From positions 1-37,358 of the forward strand of contig DJLT01000085.1 in NCBI GenBank assembly GCA_002435145.1: a stretch of 37,358 nt of DNA, read 5' to 3'. How positions within the stretch are numbered: the stretch's first letter is position 1; the number at the start of each line of letters is the position of its first letter. Positions 1-7,310 of this stretch are shown piece after piece. The position numbers and the translations under genes were made by a program. Source of the stretch: Neptuniibacter sp. UBA6509 (lineage in GTDB: Bacteria; Pseudomonadota; Gammaproteobacteria; Pseudomonadales; Balneatricaceae). The notes under the pieces are model-generated. The model was not told where the DNA came from. It ran no database searches and was given only the letters and a program-made list of their open reading frames with translations.

Positions 1-2
1 AG

Positions 3-1235
3 ACTGCTGAAGTGATACTGGATTTTCAGTTGAAGCAGGCCCAGTCCCTTTTGTATGTCGCTCAGCGCTCTGTTCCACTGTATCAAGATCGAATACCCAA
101 GATAAGTGGAGCCTTAAATAGAGAGCAGTGGGAAAAAATACCTGTATTGTCTAGAGAGGAGCTGGTGGGTGCTAAGGCTCAATTGATTAATAAGAAGCCT
201 TTGAAGGGGCATGATCAGTTGAATGAGATTACTACCTCTGGTTCTACCGGCATGCCTATTACCGCATATGGCACCCAAGTTACTCGGGCTTTTTGGGATG
301 CATTTACCTTAAGAGAGCATCTTTGGCATAAACGTGATTTTTCTGGAAAATTGATTTCGATACGGCCGGAGCAGGGTGAGCCGGGTAAGCCGTTAAAAGG
401 TTCCAGTTGGGGTGGAGGTGCTGCGGCGGTATTTAAAACGGGGCCTGCAGGTGTTTTAAATTCTAGAACAGACATTTCTGCACAGTTAGAATGGCTTCAA
501 GCTGAAAATCCTGAATATTTACTTTCTTTGCCTTCTATTTTAAGTGAGCTAGCTCTGAAATGTGAAGAACAGCAGATAGAATTACCAAATTTGAAGCAGA
601 TTCGTAGTTATGGTGAACTGCTGACTCAGGCGACACGCGATATTTGTCAGAGAGTTTGGAAGGTAGATATTACAGATGTATATAGTACTCAGGAGGTAGG
701 ATATATCGCAATGCAATGCCCTGAGCAAGGTAATTATCACATCCAGTCAGAAGGCCTCATGGTTGAAATCTTGGATGAAGACGATAGGCCTTGTAATGTA
801 GGTGAAACGGGAAGGGTTGTCGTGACTACATTGTTAAATTTTGGTGCTCCTTTGATTCGTTATGCTGTAGGTGATTACGCTCAGCTTGGGGAGCCCTGTG
901 GTTGTGGTAGAGGTATGCCTGTGATTCAAAAGATAATGGGGCGGCAGCGTAATATGATGAAAACCCCTGATGGTCGTACGCATTGGCCTAGTTTTCCGGC
1001 TAGTTATTGGAATCTTGATAAGATTAAGCAGCTGCAGCTTGTGCAAAAGGCTCTGGATACACTGCTTATTCGCTTGGTTGTCACGGCGCCATTGGATGAG
1101 AATGAAGAGGGTAAGTTGAAAGCGTTGTTTATTGAAAGGTTCGAATACCCTTTTATATGTGAATTTGAATATCTCGATTCTATTTCTCGCACCAAGGGTG
1201 GAAAGTATGAAGATTTCATGAGTATGGTTGATTGA
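3..1235 (+). CDS. PaaK/CapK-like adenylate-forming enzyme (5' end beyond window)
   Basis: This looks like a member of the phenylacetate-CoA ligase (PaaK/CapK) branch of adenylate-forming enzymes, which activate a carboxylate as an acyl-adenylate. Counting from a GTG at 12, the AMP-binding loop TTSGSTGMPI is at 74-83, and the region YSTQEVGYIA followed by GETGRVVVTTL and LIRYAVGDYA matches the adenylate-forming core. A Cys cluster (PCGCGRG) precedes the C-terminal domain. The frame is open to the left edge with no stop and no clear ribosome site at the GTG, so the true start is probably outside the window. It lies directly against a methyltransferase gene and is probably in an operon with it. 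The substrate is unknown. Family assignment is fairly sure; specific function is not. Confidence 0.75.
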   Translation, partial: TAEVILDFQLKQAQSLLYVAQRSVPLYQDRIPKISGALNREQWEKIPVLSREELVGAKAQLINKKPLKGHDQLNEITTSGSTGMPITAYGTQVTRAFWDAFTLREHLWHKRDFSGKLISIRPEQGEPGKPLKGSSWGGGAAAVFKTGPAGVLNSRTDISAQLEWLQAENPEYLLSLPSILSELALKCEEQQIELPNLKQIRSYGELLTQATRDICQRVWKVDITDVYSTQEVGYIAMQCPEQGNYHIQSEGLMVEILDEDDRPCNVGETGRVVVTTLLNFGAPLIRYAVGDYAQLGEPCGCGRGMPVIQKIMGRQRNMMKTPDGRTHWPSFPASYWNLDKIKQLQLVQKALDTLLIRLVVTAPLDENEEGKLKALFIERFEYPFICEFEYLDSISRTKGGKYEDFMSMVD

Positions 1236-1237
1236 TT

Positions 1238-1981
1238 ATGAACCGTAAGCGCAATGTACCGGCGGTATCTGCTGAATGGGCTATGAAAGAGTTTCCTAAT
1301 GCAAGGGATGCTGAAAGAGAGCCTTTGCTAAAGTTGGGTGAGCTTAAGCCGGGTGATATTGTTTTGGATCTTCAGGCTGCAGGGGGGTATTTGTCTGATG
1401 GGGTATATGATTATTTAAAGGGTGACGTATCACTGATATGTTTAGAGCCATGTGATGAATTAAGAGCCAGGCTTTCTACAAAATATTATAGTGTTGATGA
1501 TAGTGTGGAAAATTGGTGTTCTATCGCTAATGAATCAGTGGATGTTGTCCTTGGCTTGGCTGGTCTGCATCATAGTGAAGATCATCAGGCGACAATTAAT
1601 GAAGCTTATAGAGTGCTTAAGAAGGGCGGTCGTATTGTTATCTGTGATGTGGAGAATGGCTCGGATATGGCTAAATGGCTTAATGGTTATGTGAATGGTA
1701 ATAATCCTTCGGGTCACAAAGGAAATTTTATTAAAACGGGCTCATTAAGCAAATTATTTGAAAATACAGGTTTTTTTTCTGTAAATGAAACACGAAAGCA
1801 GGTTTCTTGGTGTTTTGGCTCATTCGAGGCTGCAGCTAAGTTCTTTAAGGGCTTGTTTGGTATAGAAAAAAAAGAAGAAGAGATTTTGCTGGCGATGCAT
1901 GAATACCTGAGACTGTATAAGGAGAATGATATGTTTTGGGTGGATTGGAGCTTGATATATGGAATAGCGGTAAAAAAATAA
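1238..1981 (+). CDS. Class I SAM-dependent methyltransferase
   Basis: A Rossmann-fold methyltransferase of about 247 residues. Motif I is degenerate (VLDLQAAGGYLSDG at about 43-56 instead of DxGxGxG). It is followed by the acidic loop LICLEP, a motif IV region VDVVLGLAGLHHSED, and the post-motif LKKGGRIVICDVE typical of the Methyltransf_11/25 type. The start chosen is the ATG two codons after a TTG that overlaps the previous stop; neither has a strong Shine-Dalgarno. It abuts the PaaK-like gene, so the pair probably acts in one pathway, for example activating and methylating a small molecule. The acceptor cannot be read from the sequence. Confidence 0.75.
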   Translation: MNRKRNVPAVSAEWAMKEFPNARDAEREPLLKLGELKPGDIVLDLQAAGGYLSDGVYDYLKGDVSLICLEPCDELRARLSTKYYSVDDSVENWCSIANESVDVVLGLAGLHHSEDHQATINEAYRVLKKGGRIVICDVENGSDMAKWLNGYVNGNNPSGHKGNFIKTGSLSKLFENTGFFSVNETRKQVSWCFGSFEAAAKFFKGLFGIEKKEEEILLAMHEYLRLYKENDMFWVDWSLIYGIAVKK

Positions 1982-2107
1982 GGGGGTATATGTACCTTGG
2001 TACAGTTACAAATACTAACTAGATGTATAGAATATGAACAAATACTCTTCTTACCCGCCTAATTGATTTGTTTAGGAGCAGGGTCGCAAATTAAGACAGG
2101 GAATAAC

Positions 2108-3217
2108 ATGATGTTTAAGCGTAATTTAGTATCTGTTTCTATTGCTTCGGTTTTGTTGACTTCATCTTTGGTTGCTTCGGCGAATACTGGCACTTCCGAA
2201 GAGGAAGACTCTGTAGGTTCTTGGGGCCAGTGGGCTCAGAACTATGCAACTGCTGCAGGCGGTGAATTTAATTTGGGCGCGTTAGCATTTGCTGCATCTT
2301 TGCAGGGAGAGACGGGTCGAAATAGGCTGAATGAAGCTGGATTTGATTCGCCGACTGATGATGCTCCTGTTGATGCAATTGGTTGTGATGCTGGTTCATA
2401 TTGTGGATTTGTTACGATCTCATCTCGATCTGTTAAACCTACTGAGAGTATGATGGGCGCTCCTGGTGATGTTGGTATCTTAAAAGCTGATGTTCAGCCT
2501 GTTTTTGATGGTGGCGAGCAAGGTAGAGCTCGAGTTCAGGTTGGTGGTGGTCTTTATGTGATGGGCTCTTTTGACGTAGAGGGTAATGAAGGTTATGAGC
2601 TATCTGTTGATGGCGCTGAAGGTTATGTAAGTCGTAACGGTGTTAACCTAAACAAGCGAACTGTTAATGGCGAGTCGGGCATGAGTTCCTATAGCCGTTC
2701 TCCATGGTTGGGAGTAGGTTCGGGTGGTTGGTACGATAATCAGTATGGTGAAGTTTACATGTCTCAAGGTGGTTCTCTTTATGGTGGAGTAACAACCTCT
2801 TTAGACCAGTTGAACAGTTATATAGGCTCGCATGGCCCTGTTGCTACTTATCGAGGAACTACGATTGATGGCGGTAACTTTATAGCGCGCATCGATTTTT
2901 CAGATAACTCATGGAGCGGTATCTGGAATGGTGGCTCAGATGGCAAAGTTGGTGTGAGTGGTGAAAACGTTGTCGGTCAAGTTGGCTTTACAGTAACGAA
3001 AGGTTCTATTGATGGGATTAATTTTTCTGCTGCTTCAAGTGAGCTAGGTGCGAAAGATGGCTCTGTTACAGGCAGTGTAAATGGCGCCTTATTTGGTGGT
3101 AGTGCTCAGAGTGTTGCTGGTATGGTTGATATAGAGAAGACAACAGGGAGTTATACCAATAAACAGCATGAAACTATCTTCGAAGGTGTAAATACAAAGA
3201 TTAGAGTGCCTAATTAA
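2108..3217 (+). CDS. Secreted Gly-rich protein with TbpB-like C-terminal barrel
   Basis: A 369-residue exported protein. A Sec signal peptide covers about residues 1-25 (KRN, then a hydrophobic run, then VASA-N), with no lipobox Cys, so it is not an obvious lipoprotein. The mature part is rich in Gly and Ser. The C-terminal third has GNFIARIDFSDNSWSG (256-271) and GSVNGALFGGSAQSVAG (322-338), which resemble the closing strands of the transferrin-binding-protein-B-like eight-stranded barrel. A Cys pair at 93 and 99 may form a disulfide. The ATG at 2108 follows ACAGGGAA by seven bases; a longer frame from 2063 would spoil the signal peptide. It is monocistronic, with a strong terminator downstream. 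The homology is inferred from motifs only; ligand and location are unknown. Confidence 0.6.
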   Translation: MMFKRNLVSVSIASVLLTSSLVASANTGTSEEEDSVGSWGQWAQNYATAAGGEFNLGALAFAASLQGETGRNRLNEAGFDSPTDDAPVDAIGCDAGSYCGFVTISSRSVKPTESMMGAPGDVGILKADVQPVFDGGEQGRARVQVGGGLYVMGSFDVEGNEGYELSVDGAEGYVSRNGVNLNKRTVNGESGMSSYSRSPWLGVGSGGWYDNQYGEVYMSQGGSLYGGVTTSLDQLNSYIGSHGPVATYRGTTIDGGNFIARIDFSDNSWSGIWNGGSDGKVGVSGENVVGQVGFTVTKGSIDGINFSAASSELGAKDGSVTGSVNGALFGGSAQSVAGMVDIEKTTGSYTNKQHETIFEGVNTKIRVPN

Positions 3218-3235
3218 AGAATACTTAATCAGATG

Positions 3236-3267
3236 AAAAACCAAGGCTCGCGCCTTGGTTTTTTTTT
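3236..3267 (+). terminator. Rho-independent terminator
   Basis: Perfect stem AACCAAGGC / GCCTTGGTT with loop TCGC, flanked by A5 upstream and a nine-base T run downstream. It ends the transcript of the secreted barrel protein and insulates the DUF1538 operon. Confidence 0.93.
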
Positions 3268-3288
3268 GTATTTTTCTTTACTCTTGGG

Positions 3289-3319
3289 TTGAATCGAAGT
3301 AGCCTTTCAATTGTATATA
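3289..3319 (+). promoter_or_regulatory. Candidate sigma-70 promoter of the DUF1538 operon
   Basis: TTGAAT at 3289-3294 and TG-TATATA with its hexamer at 3314-3319, spacer 19. It lies just after the terminator and before the AAGGAG at 3334-3339. The spacing is long, so this is a suggestion only, but a promoter is expected in this 65-base gap. Confidence 0.35.
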
Positions 3320-3348
3320 ACCCTTTATTTTATAAGGAGTTACCCGAG

Positions 3349-4083
3349 TTGAAAGCTGGGTTATTCGCTTTAGGTAGATCTATGTTTGGGAGCTTGAGGG
3401 ATCTTGCTCCAATTGTGTTAGTTATCGCATTTTTTCAGGTAGTGGTCTTACAGCAGTCGGTTCCAGATTTTGTGGGTTTGGTGACTGGATTGCTATGTGT
3501 TGTAGCGGGGTTAACTTTCTTTATTTATGGCCTAGAGATGGGGCTTTTCCCCATCGGTGAGAGTATGGCCCATGCTTTTGCGCGTAAAGGCAGTGTCTTT
3601 TGGCTACTTACTTTTGCTTTTTCTCTAGGTTTTGGAACAACTGTTGCTGAACCTGCCTTAATTGCTGTCGCTGCCGAAGCTGCGAGTGTGGCTGCCGCGG
3701 GTGGAATGATTGAGGTGGGTGAGGAGTCTCAGCATAGTTATGCTTCTGGCTTACGTTATACCGTTGCTTTCTCTGTGGGTTTGGCTATTGTTTTAGGCGT
3801 CCTGCGAATACTTAAAGGTTGGTCGATTCAGTACATGATAATTGCAGGCTATATGCTTGTTGTGATTATGACTATGTTTGCGCCAAGGGAAATTATAGGG
3901 ATTGCTTACGATTCTGGCGGCGTTACCACTTCGACAATTACGGTTCCGTTAGTTACAGCCTTAGGTGTAGGTTTAGCTTCATCAATCGAGGGACGTAATC
4001 CTATGATTGATGGTTTTGGCTTGATCGCTTTTGCATCATTAACGCCTATGATTTTTGTTATGGTATACGGGATGGTGATCTGA
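3349..4083 (+). CDS. DUF1538 family integral membrane protein, first subunit
   Basis: A hydrophobic protein of about 244 residues with roughly seven membrane segments. Family hallmarks are [14 protein letters not shown] (near 95-108), [20 protein letters not shown] (near 186-205) and [15 protein letters not shown] near the C-terminus. The same motifs recur in the next gene, so the two are paralogues, probably two halves of one membrane complex. Start choice: the frame is open from a TTG at 3289, but a strong AAGGAG at 3334-3339 sits nine bases before the TTG at 3349, and the candidate promoter overlaps the longer reading; an ATG at 3382 is the other option. No function is established for the family as far as I know. 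Conserved polar motifs in membrane segments and the P-II and CBS partners suggest a regulated transporter or channel, which is inference. Confidence 0.8.
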   Translation: MKAGLFALGRSMFGSLRDLAPIVLVIAFFQVVVLQQSVPDFVGLVTGLLCVVAGLTFFIYGLEMGLFPIGESMAHAFARKGSVFWLLTFAFSLGFGTTVAEPALIAVAAEAASVAAAGGMIEVGEESQHSYASGLRYTVAFSVGLAIVLGVLRILKGWSIQYMIIAGYMLVVIMTMFAPREIIGIAYDSGGVTTSTITVPLVTALGVGLASSIEGRNPMIDGFGLIAFASLTPMIFVMVYGMVI

Positions 4084-4862
4084 TGGAGTTGTTGAATCAA
4101 TTTATTCAGATAACCCTTTCAACCATTAAAGATGTTATTCCTATTGCGCTGATTATTTTTGGCTTTCAGTTCTTGGTAATTAGGCGTCGTATTGCTAATT
4201 TGCGTAAAGTCTTAATTGGTTTTGCTTACGTAATTATTGGGCTGGCTCTGTTTTTGTTAGGCCTAGAAAAAGCGCTGTTTCCTATTGGGCGCTTAATGGC
4301 AGAGCAGTTGACTGATCCTGATTTCATTCGAGGCTGGAGTGGTTCTGTTGCTGGAGCACTGCACTGGAGTGATTATTTCTGGGTTTACATATTTGCTTTT
4401 GCTATCGGCGCGAGTACAACGATTGCAGAGCCTTCTTTGATTGCTGTGGCGATTAAAGCACATGAAGTCTCTGGTGGGGCTATCGGTATTTGGGGGTTAC
4501 GAATCGCTGTCGCTATTGGTGTGGCAGTAGGGATTTCATTAGGTACTTGGCGAATTGTTACGGGTTACCCTATTCATTGGTTTATTATTTCTGGCTACGT
4601 TGTGGTCGTGATACAAACTTTCTTTGCGCCGAAAATGATTGTGCCGCTGGCTTATGATTCTGGTGGGGTAACAACATCAACGGTTACTGTGCCGTTGGTT
4701 GCAGCGTTGGGGCTAGGGCTTGCTGAGACAGTGCCTGGTCGAAGCGCTTTAATAGATGGATTTGGTTTGATTGCATTTGCTAGTTTGTTTCCGATGATTA
4801 CAGTGATGGCTTATGCTCAAATTTCTGAATTTCGTGGAAAGCGTAATCAGGTAACTGACTAG
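4083..4862 (+). CDS. DUF1538 family integral membrane protein, second subunit
   Basis: A 259-residue paralogue of the preceding gene, whose TGA stop overlaps this ATG by one base (TGATG), indicating translational coupling. Shared blocks are LEKALFPIGRLMAEQL (61-76), ASTTIAEPSLIAVAIKA (110-126), [20 protein letters not shown] (190-209) and [16 protein letters not shown] (224-239). There are about seven membrane segments, and basic residues (RRR at 34-36, RGKR near the end) suggest cytoplasmic loops. The -TTxAEP-LIAVA- and [10 protein letters not shown] motifs carry the only conserved charged or hydroxyl residues inside hydrophobic stretches and are the likely functional sites. The two genes most simply encode a heterodimer. 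The substrate is unknown. Confidence 0.82.
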   Translation: MELLNQFIQITLSTIKDVIPIALIIFGFQFLVIRRRIANLRKVLIGFAYVIIGLALFLLGLEKALFPIGRLMAEQLTDPDFIRGWSGSVAGALHWSDYFWVYIFAFAIGASTTIAEPSLIAVAIKAHEVSGGAIGIWGLRIAVAIGVAVGISLGTWRIVTGYPIHWFIISGYVVVVIQTFFAPKMIVPLAYDSGGVTTSTVTVPLVAALGLGLAETVPGRSALIDGFGLIAFASLFPMITVMAYAQISEFRGKRNQVTD

Positions 4863-4882
4863 AATTAGTCAAAGAGGCAGAT

Positions 4883-5233
4883 ATGCATTTTAAGTTATTA
4901 GTGGTTTTTGTCGAAGACTCAAAGACAGATGCTGTCATGAAGGCAGCTAGGGAAGCGGGTGCTACAGGTGCTACAGTCATTAATAATGCGCGTGGTGAAG
5001 GGGTTACCAAAACTAAAACCTTTTTTGGCTTAACCTTAGAGACTCAGCGAGATGTCGTCCTTTTTATTGTTGAAGAGCACTTAAGCCGAAAGATTTTGGA
5101 AACTATATCTGAAGTTGCTGAGCTTGATGAGCAGCCGGGCAGAGGAATAGCAATACAGATTGATGTTGAGGATGCGGTAGGTGTGGCGCATCAAGTAGAA
5201 AAGTTAGCAAATCTGGTTGAGGATGAACTATGA
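4883..5233 (+). CDS. P-II-like signalling protein
   Basis: A 116-residue protein with the GlnB/GlnK fold pattern: LLVVFVEDSKTDAVMKAARE (5-24), GATGATVINNARG (26-38), a T-loop of about 37-55, DVVLFIVEEHLSRKILETI, and a B-loop-like LDEQPGRGIAIQI (81-93). It lacks the uridylylated Tyr of canonical GlnB/GlnK; the T-loop reads EGVTKTKTFFGLTLETQ. It is therefore an atypical P-II, probably a nucleotide-sensing partner of the DUF1538 membrane pair, by analogy with GlnK-AmtB and SbtB-SbtA. GAGG stands eight bases before the ATG. It overlaps the CBS gene by four bases (ATGA). Fold assignment is confident; ligand and partner are inferred. Confidence 0.8.
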   Translation: MHFKLLVVFVEDSKTDAVMKAAREAGATGATVINNARGEGVTKTKTFFGLTLETQRDVVLFIVEEHLSRKILETISEVAELDEQPGRGIAIQIDVEDAVGVAHQVEKLANLVEDEL

Positions 5234-5634
5234 ATTCGTCAAGAAAGGTTGTTAGGGCTCAAGATGTTATGACTGATGAGTTCGCTATTATTGATGGTCT
5301 GATTACAGTGAAAGAGGCGTTGCAGATATTTAAAGAGCGTGGTGCCAAGGTTCTGATAATTGATAAGCGGCATGAAGATGATGAATATGGCCTATTGTTA
5401 TTATCTGATATAGCTAAAAATGTTGTTGCTAAAGATCGTTCGCCAGAGCGTGTGAATGTTTATGAAGTAATGGCTAAGCCATTGATCTCAGTTGATCCTC
5501 AAATGGATATTCGTTACTGCGCGCGGTTGTTTGAGAGCTTTGGTTTAGCTCATGCGCCAGTGATAGAGGCTGATAAGGTCTTAGGTGTTGTTAATTATCA
5601 CAATATTGTATTAAAAGGTTTGCTGGAAAATTAG
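5230..5634 (+). CDS. Tandem CBS-domain protein
   Basis: A 134-residue stand-alone Bateman module. CBS1 runs from about residue 9 (AQDVMTDEFAIIDGLITVKE) to LLLLSDIAKNVV. CBS2 starts at VYEVMAKPLISVDPQMDI and ends at VIEADKVLGVVNYHNIVLKG. Such modules usually bind adenine nucleotides and gate an associated transporter or enzyme. It is the last gene of the DUF1538/P-II operon, starting inside the P-II stop codon (ATGA), and is followed by a strong terminator. Two adenylate-type sensors on one membrane pair suggests control by cell energy or a second nucleotide. The domain call is firm; the role is inferred. Confidence 0.85.
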   Translation: MNSSRKVVRAQDVMTDEFAIIDGLITVKEALQIFKERGAKVLIIDKRHEDDEYGLLLLSDIAKNVVAKDRSPERVNVYEVMAKPLISVDPQMDIRYCARLFESFGLAHAPVIEADKVLGVVNYHNIVLKGLLEN

Positions 5635-5639
5635 TTAAT

Positions 5640-5666
5640 AAAAAGCCTGCTAAAAGCAGGCTTTTT
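5640..5666. terminator. Bidirectional Rho-independent terminator
   Basis: Perfect stem AAAAAGCCTGC / GCAGGCTTTTT with a short loop TAAAA. The A and T tracts on both sides allow it to serve the CBS gene (plus) and the class II DAHP synthase gene (minus), whose stop lies about 20 bases away. Confidence 0.92.
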
Positions 5667-5686
5667 ATTATGTGGAGCCTGCCTTG

Positions 5687-7042
5687 TTATTGGCGTGCTG
5701 CTTTCAATGTGTCAGCAATTAAATAGGCTAGCTCTAGTGCTTGCTCACCATTGAGGCGAGGGTCGCAATGGGTGTGATAGCGGTCTGCTAGATCCTGCTC
5801 GGAAATCATATAAGCACCACCAATACACTCTGTTACATTCTGCCCCGTCATTTCAAAGTGCACACCGCCGGCATGTGTCCCTTCTGCACGATGTACTTCA
5901 AAGAAACCTTTCATCTCTTTTAAAATTGCATCGACGCTTCGAGTTTTATAGCCACTGGATGCTTTGATTGTATTGCCATGCATTGGGTCTGAACTCCAGA
6001 TGACCTGATGTCCGCCGTTTTTAACTGCGCGGACTAAAGGTGGGAGGAAGTCAGTGATTTTCTCGGCACCCATACGGGCAATTAAGGTGATACGGCCAGC
6101 TTCGTTATTCGGATTTAATACTGCTAGTAGTTTTTCTAGATCATCAGGTTTTGTTGTAGGACCCACTTTTATGCCGATAGGGTTTTTCACACCGCGGAGG
6201 AACTCTACATGGGCATGATCGGGTTGGCGTGTTCGGTCACCGATCCATAGCATATGAGCGGAGCAGTCGTACCAGTTACCAGAGAGGCTGTCTTGACGAG
6301 TCAGGGCCTCTTCATAACCCAAAAGTAGTGCTTCATGAGAAGTGTATAGTGACGTCTCATGCAGTTGAGGCGTGTTTGTCGCATTAATGCCGCAGGCTTC
6401 CATAAAACGAATTGACTGGTCTATTTGATCAGCTAGGTTCTGGTATTTCTTACATAGCGGACTTTTGGTGACAAAGTTCTGATTCCAGGCATGTACTTGG
6501 TGTAGGTCTGCAAAGCCGCCACGTGAGAATGCGCGTAGGAGGTTGAGTGTAGATGCTGCTTGATGGTATGCGGTCACAAGACGTTCAGGATCAGCTTGTC
6601 GAGCATCGTTAGTAAATTCAATGCCGTTAACAATATCGCCGCGATAACTAGGCAGTTCAATGCCGTTGCTGCTTTCCATATCACTGGATCGTGGCTTGGC
6701 ATATTGGCCTGCAATTCTACCCACTTTTACAACAGGGCAGCTGGCAGAGAATGTCATGACAATTGCCATCTGCATTAATACTTTGAATGTATCCTTGATC
6801 TTATCGGCGTTGAATTCGCTGAAGCTCTCGGCGCAGTCACCGCCTTGTAGAAGAAAAGCCTTCCCTTTAGCTACTTTGGCTAAATCATTTTGTAGTTGAT
6901 TTATTTCGCCGGCAAAAACGAGCGGGGGCATATTGTTAAGTGTTGCTTCTGCATGATTAAGGGCTGAAATATCTGGGTATTGAGGCTGTTGTACAATAGG
7001 TTTGCTTCTCCAGCTGGAAGGGGTCCATATCGACGTTGTCAT
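5687..7042 (-). CDS. Class II 3-deoxy-7-phosphoheptulonate (DAHP) synthase
   Basis: Catalyses PEP plus erythrose 4-phosphate to DAHP, the first step of the shikimate pathway. The 451-residue length and the pattern are those of plant-like class II enzymes: [10 protein letters not shown] at the N-terminus, [11 protein letters not shown] with the metal-ligand Cys at 70, [49 protein letters not shown] and a late [15 protein letters not shown]. It is transcribed leftward, separately from metR, and ends at the shared bidirectional terminator. The upstream region has two inverted repeats. Allosteric insertions cannot be judged by eye. The family call is certain. Confidence 0.96.
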   Translation of the reverse strand: MTTSIWTPSSWRSKPIVQQPQYPDISALNHAEATLNNMPPLVFAGEINQLQNDLAKVAKGKAFLLQGGDCAESFSEFNADKIKDTFKVLMQMAIVMTFSASCPVVKVGRIAGQYAKPRSSDMESSNGIELPSYRGDIVNGIEFTNDARQADPERLVTAYHQAASTLNLLRAFSRGGFADLHQVHAWNQNFVTKSPLCKKYQNLADQIDQSIRFMEACGINATNTPQLHETSLYTSHEALLLGYEEALTRQDSLSGNWYDCSAHMLWIGDRTRQPDHAHVEFLRGVKNPIGIKVGPTTKPDDLEKLLAVLNPNNEAGRITLIARMGAEKITDFLPPLVRAVKNGGHQVIWSSDPMHGNTIKASSGYKTRSVDAILKEMKGFFEVHRAEGTHAGGVHFEMTGQNVTECIGGAYMISEQDLADRYHTHCDPRLNGEQALELAYLIADTLKAARQ

Positions 7043-7112
7043 CTTCTTCTATTCCTAGGGTGTTTTAGCTTTGGCTATAGATATAAATACTATGAAAATT
7101 GGTGTAAGTCAG

Positions 7113-7130
7113 TTTGCAAGTAAATGCAAA
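7113..7130. promoter_or_regulatory. Inverted repeat TTTGCA-N6-TGCAAA upstream of the DAHP synthase gene
   Basis: Perfect six-base arms separated by AGTAAA, about 70 bases upstream of the DAHP synthase start. The 18-base size and spacing are those of a dimeric regulator's operator. It is not the E. coli TyrR box (TGTAAA-N6-TTTACA). The protein that would bind it is unknown. Confidence 0.4.
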
Positions 7131-7138
7131 GAGGGGGT

Positions 7139-7179
7139 GGTCTGTCAATTTTGTGCGGCTAGCACAAAGCCTACAGACC
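7139..7179. repeat. Nested perfect inverted repeat upstream of the DAHP synthase gene
   Basis: GGTCTGT (7139-7145) pairs with ACAGACC (7173-7179), and inside it TTTGTGC (7150-7156) pairs with GCACAAA (7162-7168), around a five-base GGCTA loop with a symmetric 4 x 4 internal loop. It lies 97-137 bases upstream of the start codon. No T run follows on either strand, so it is not a simple terminator; it could be a leader RNA structure or a two-site operator. Confidence 0.55.
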
Positions 7180-7310
7180 TAAATAAAGTAGGTGTGTAAA
7201 GAGAACGAATTACTCTGGCTGTAATTTATTTTCAGCTCTAATACATTCATGTTGCTACGATTCTCGATGGTAACTTTCCATTAAAACCAGTTGAAACAGT
7301 ATAAGAGTAA

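Noticed and set aside
3289-3348. Longer N-terminus of the first DUF1538 protein
   Set aside because: The TTG at 3289 lacks a ribosome site, while AAGGAG at 3334-3339 fits the TTG at 3349.
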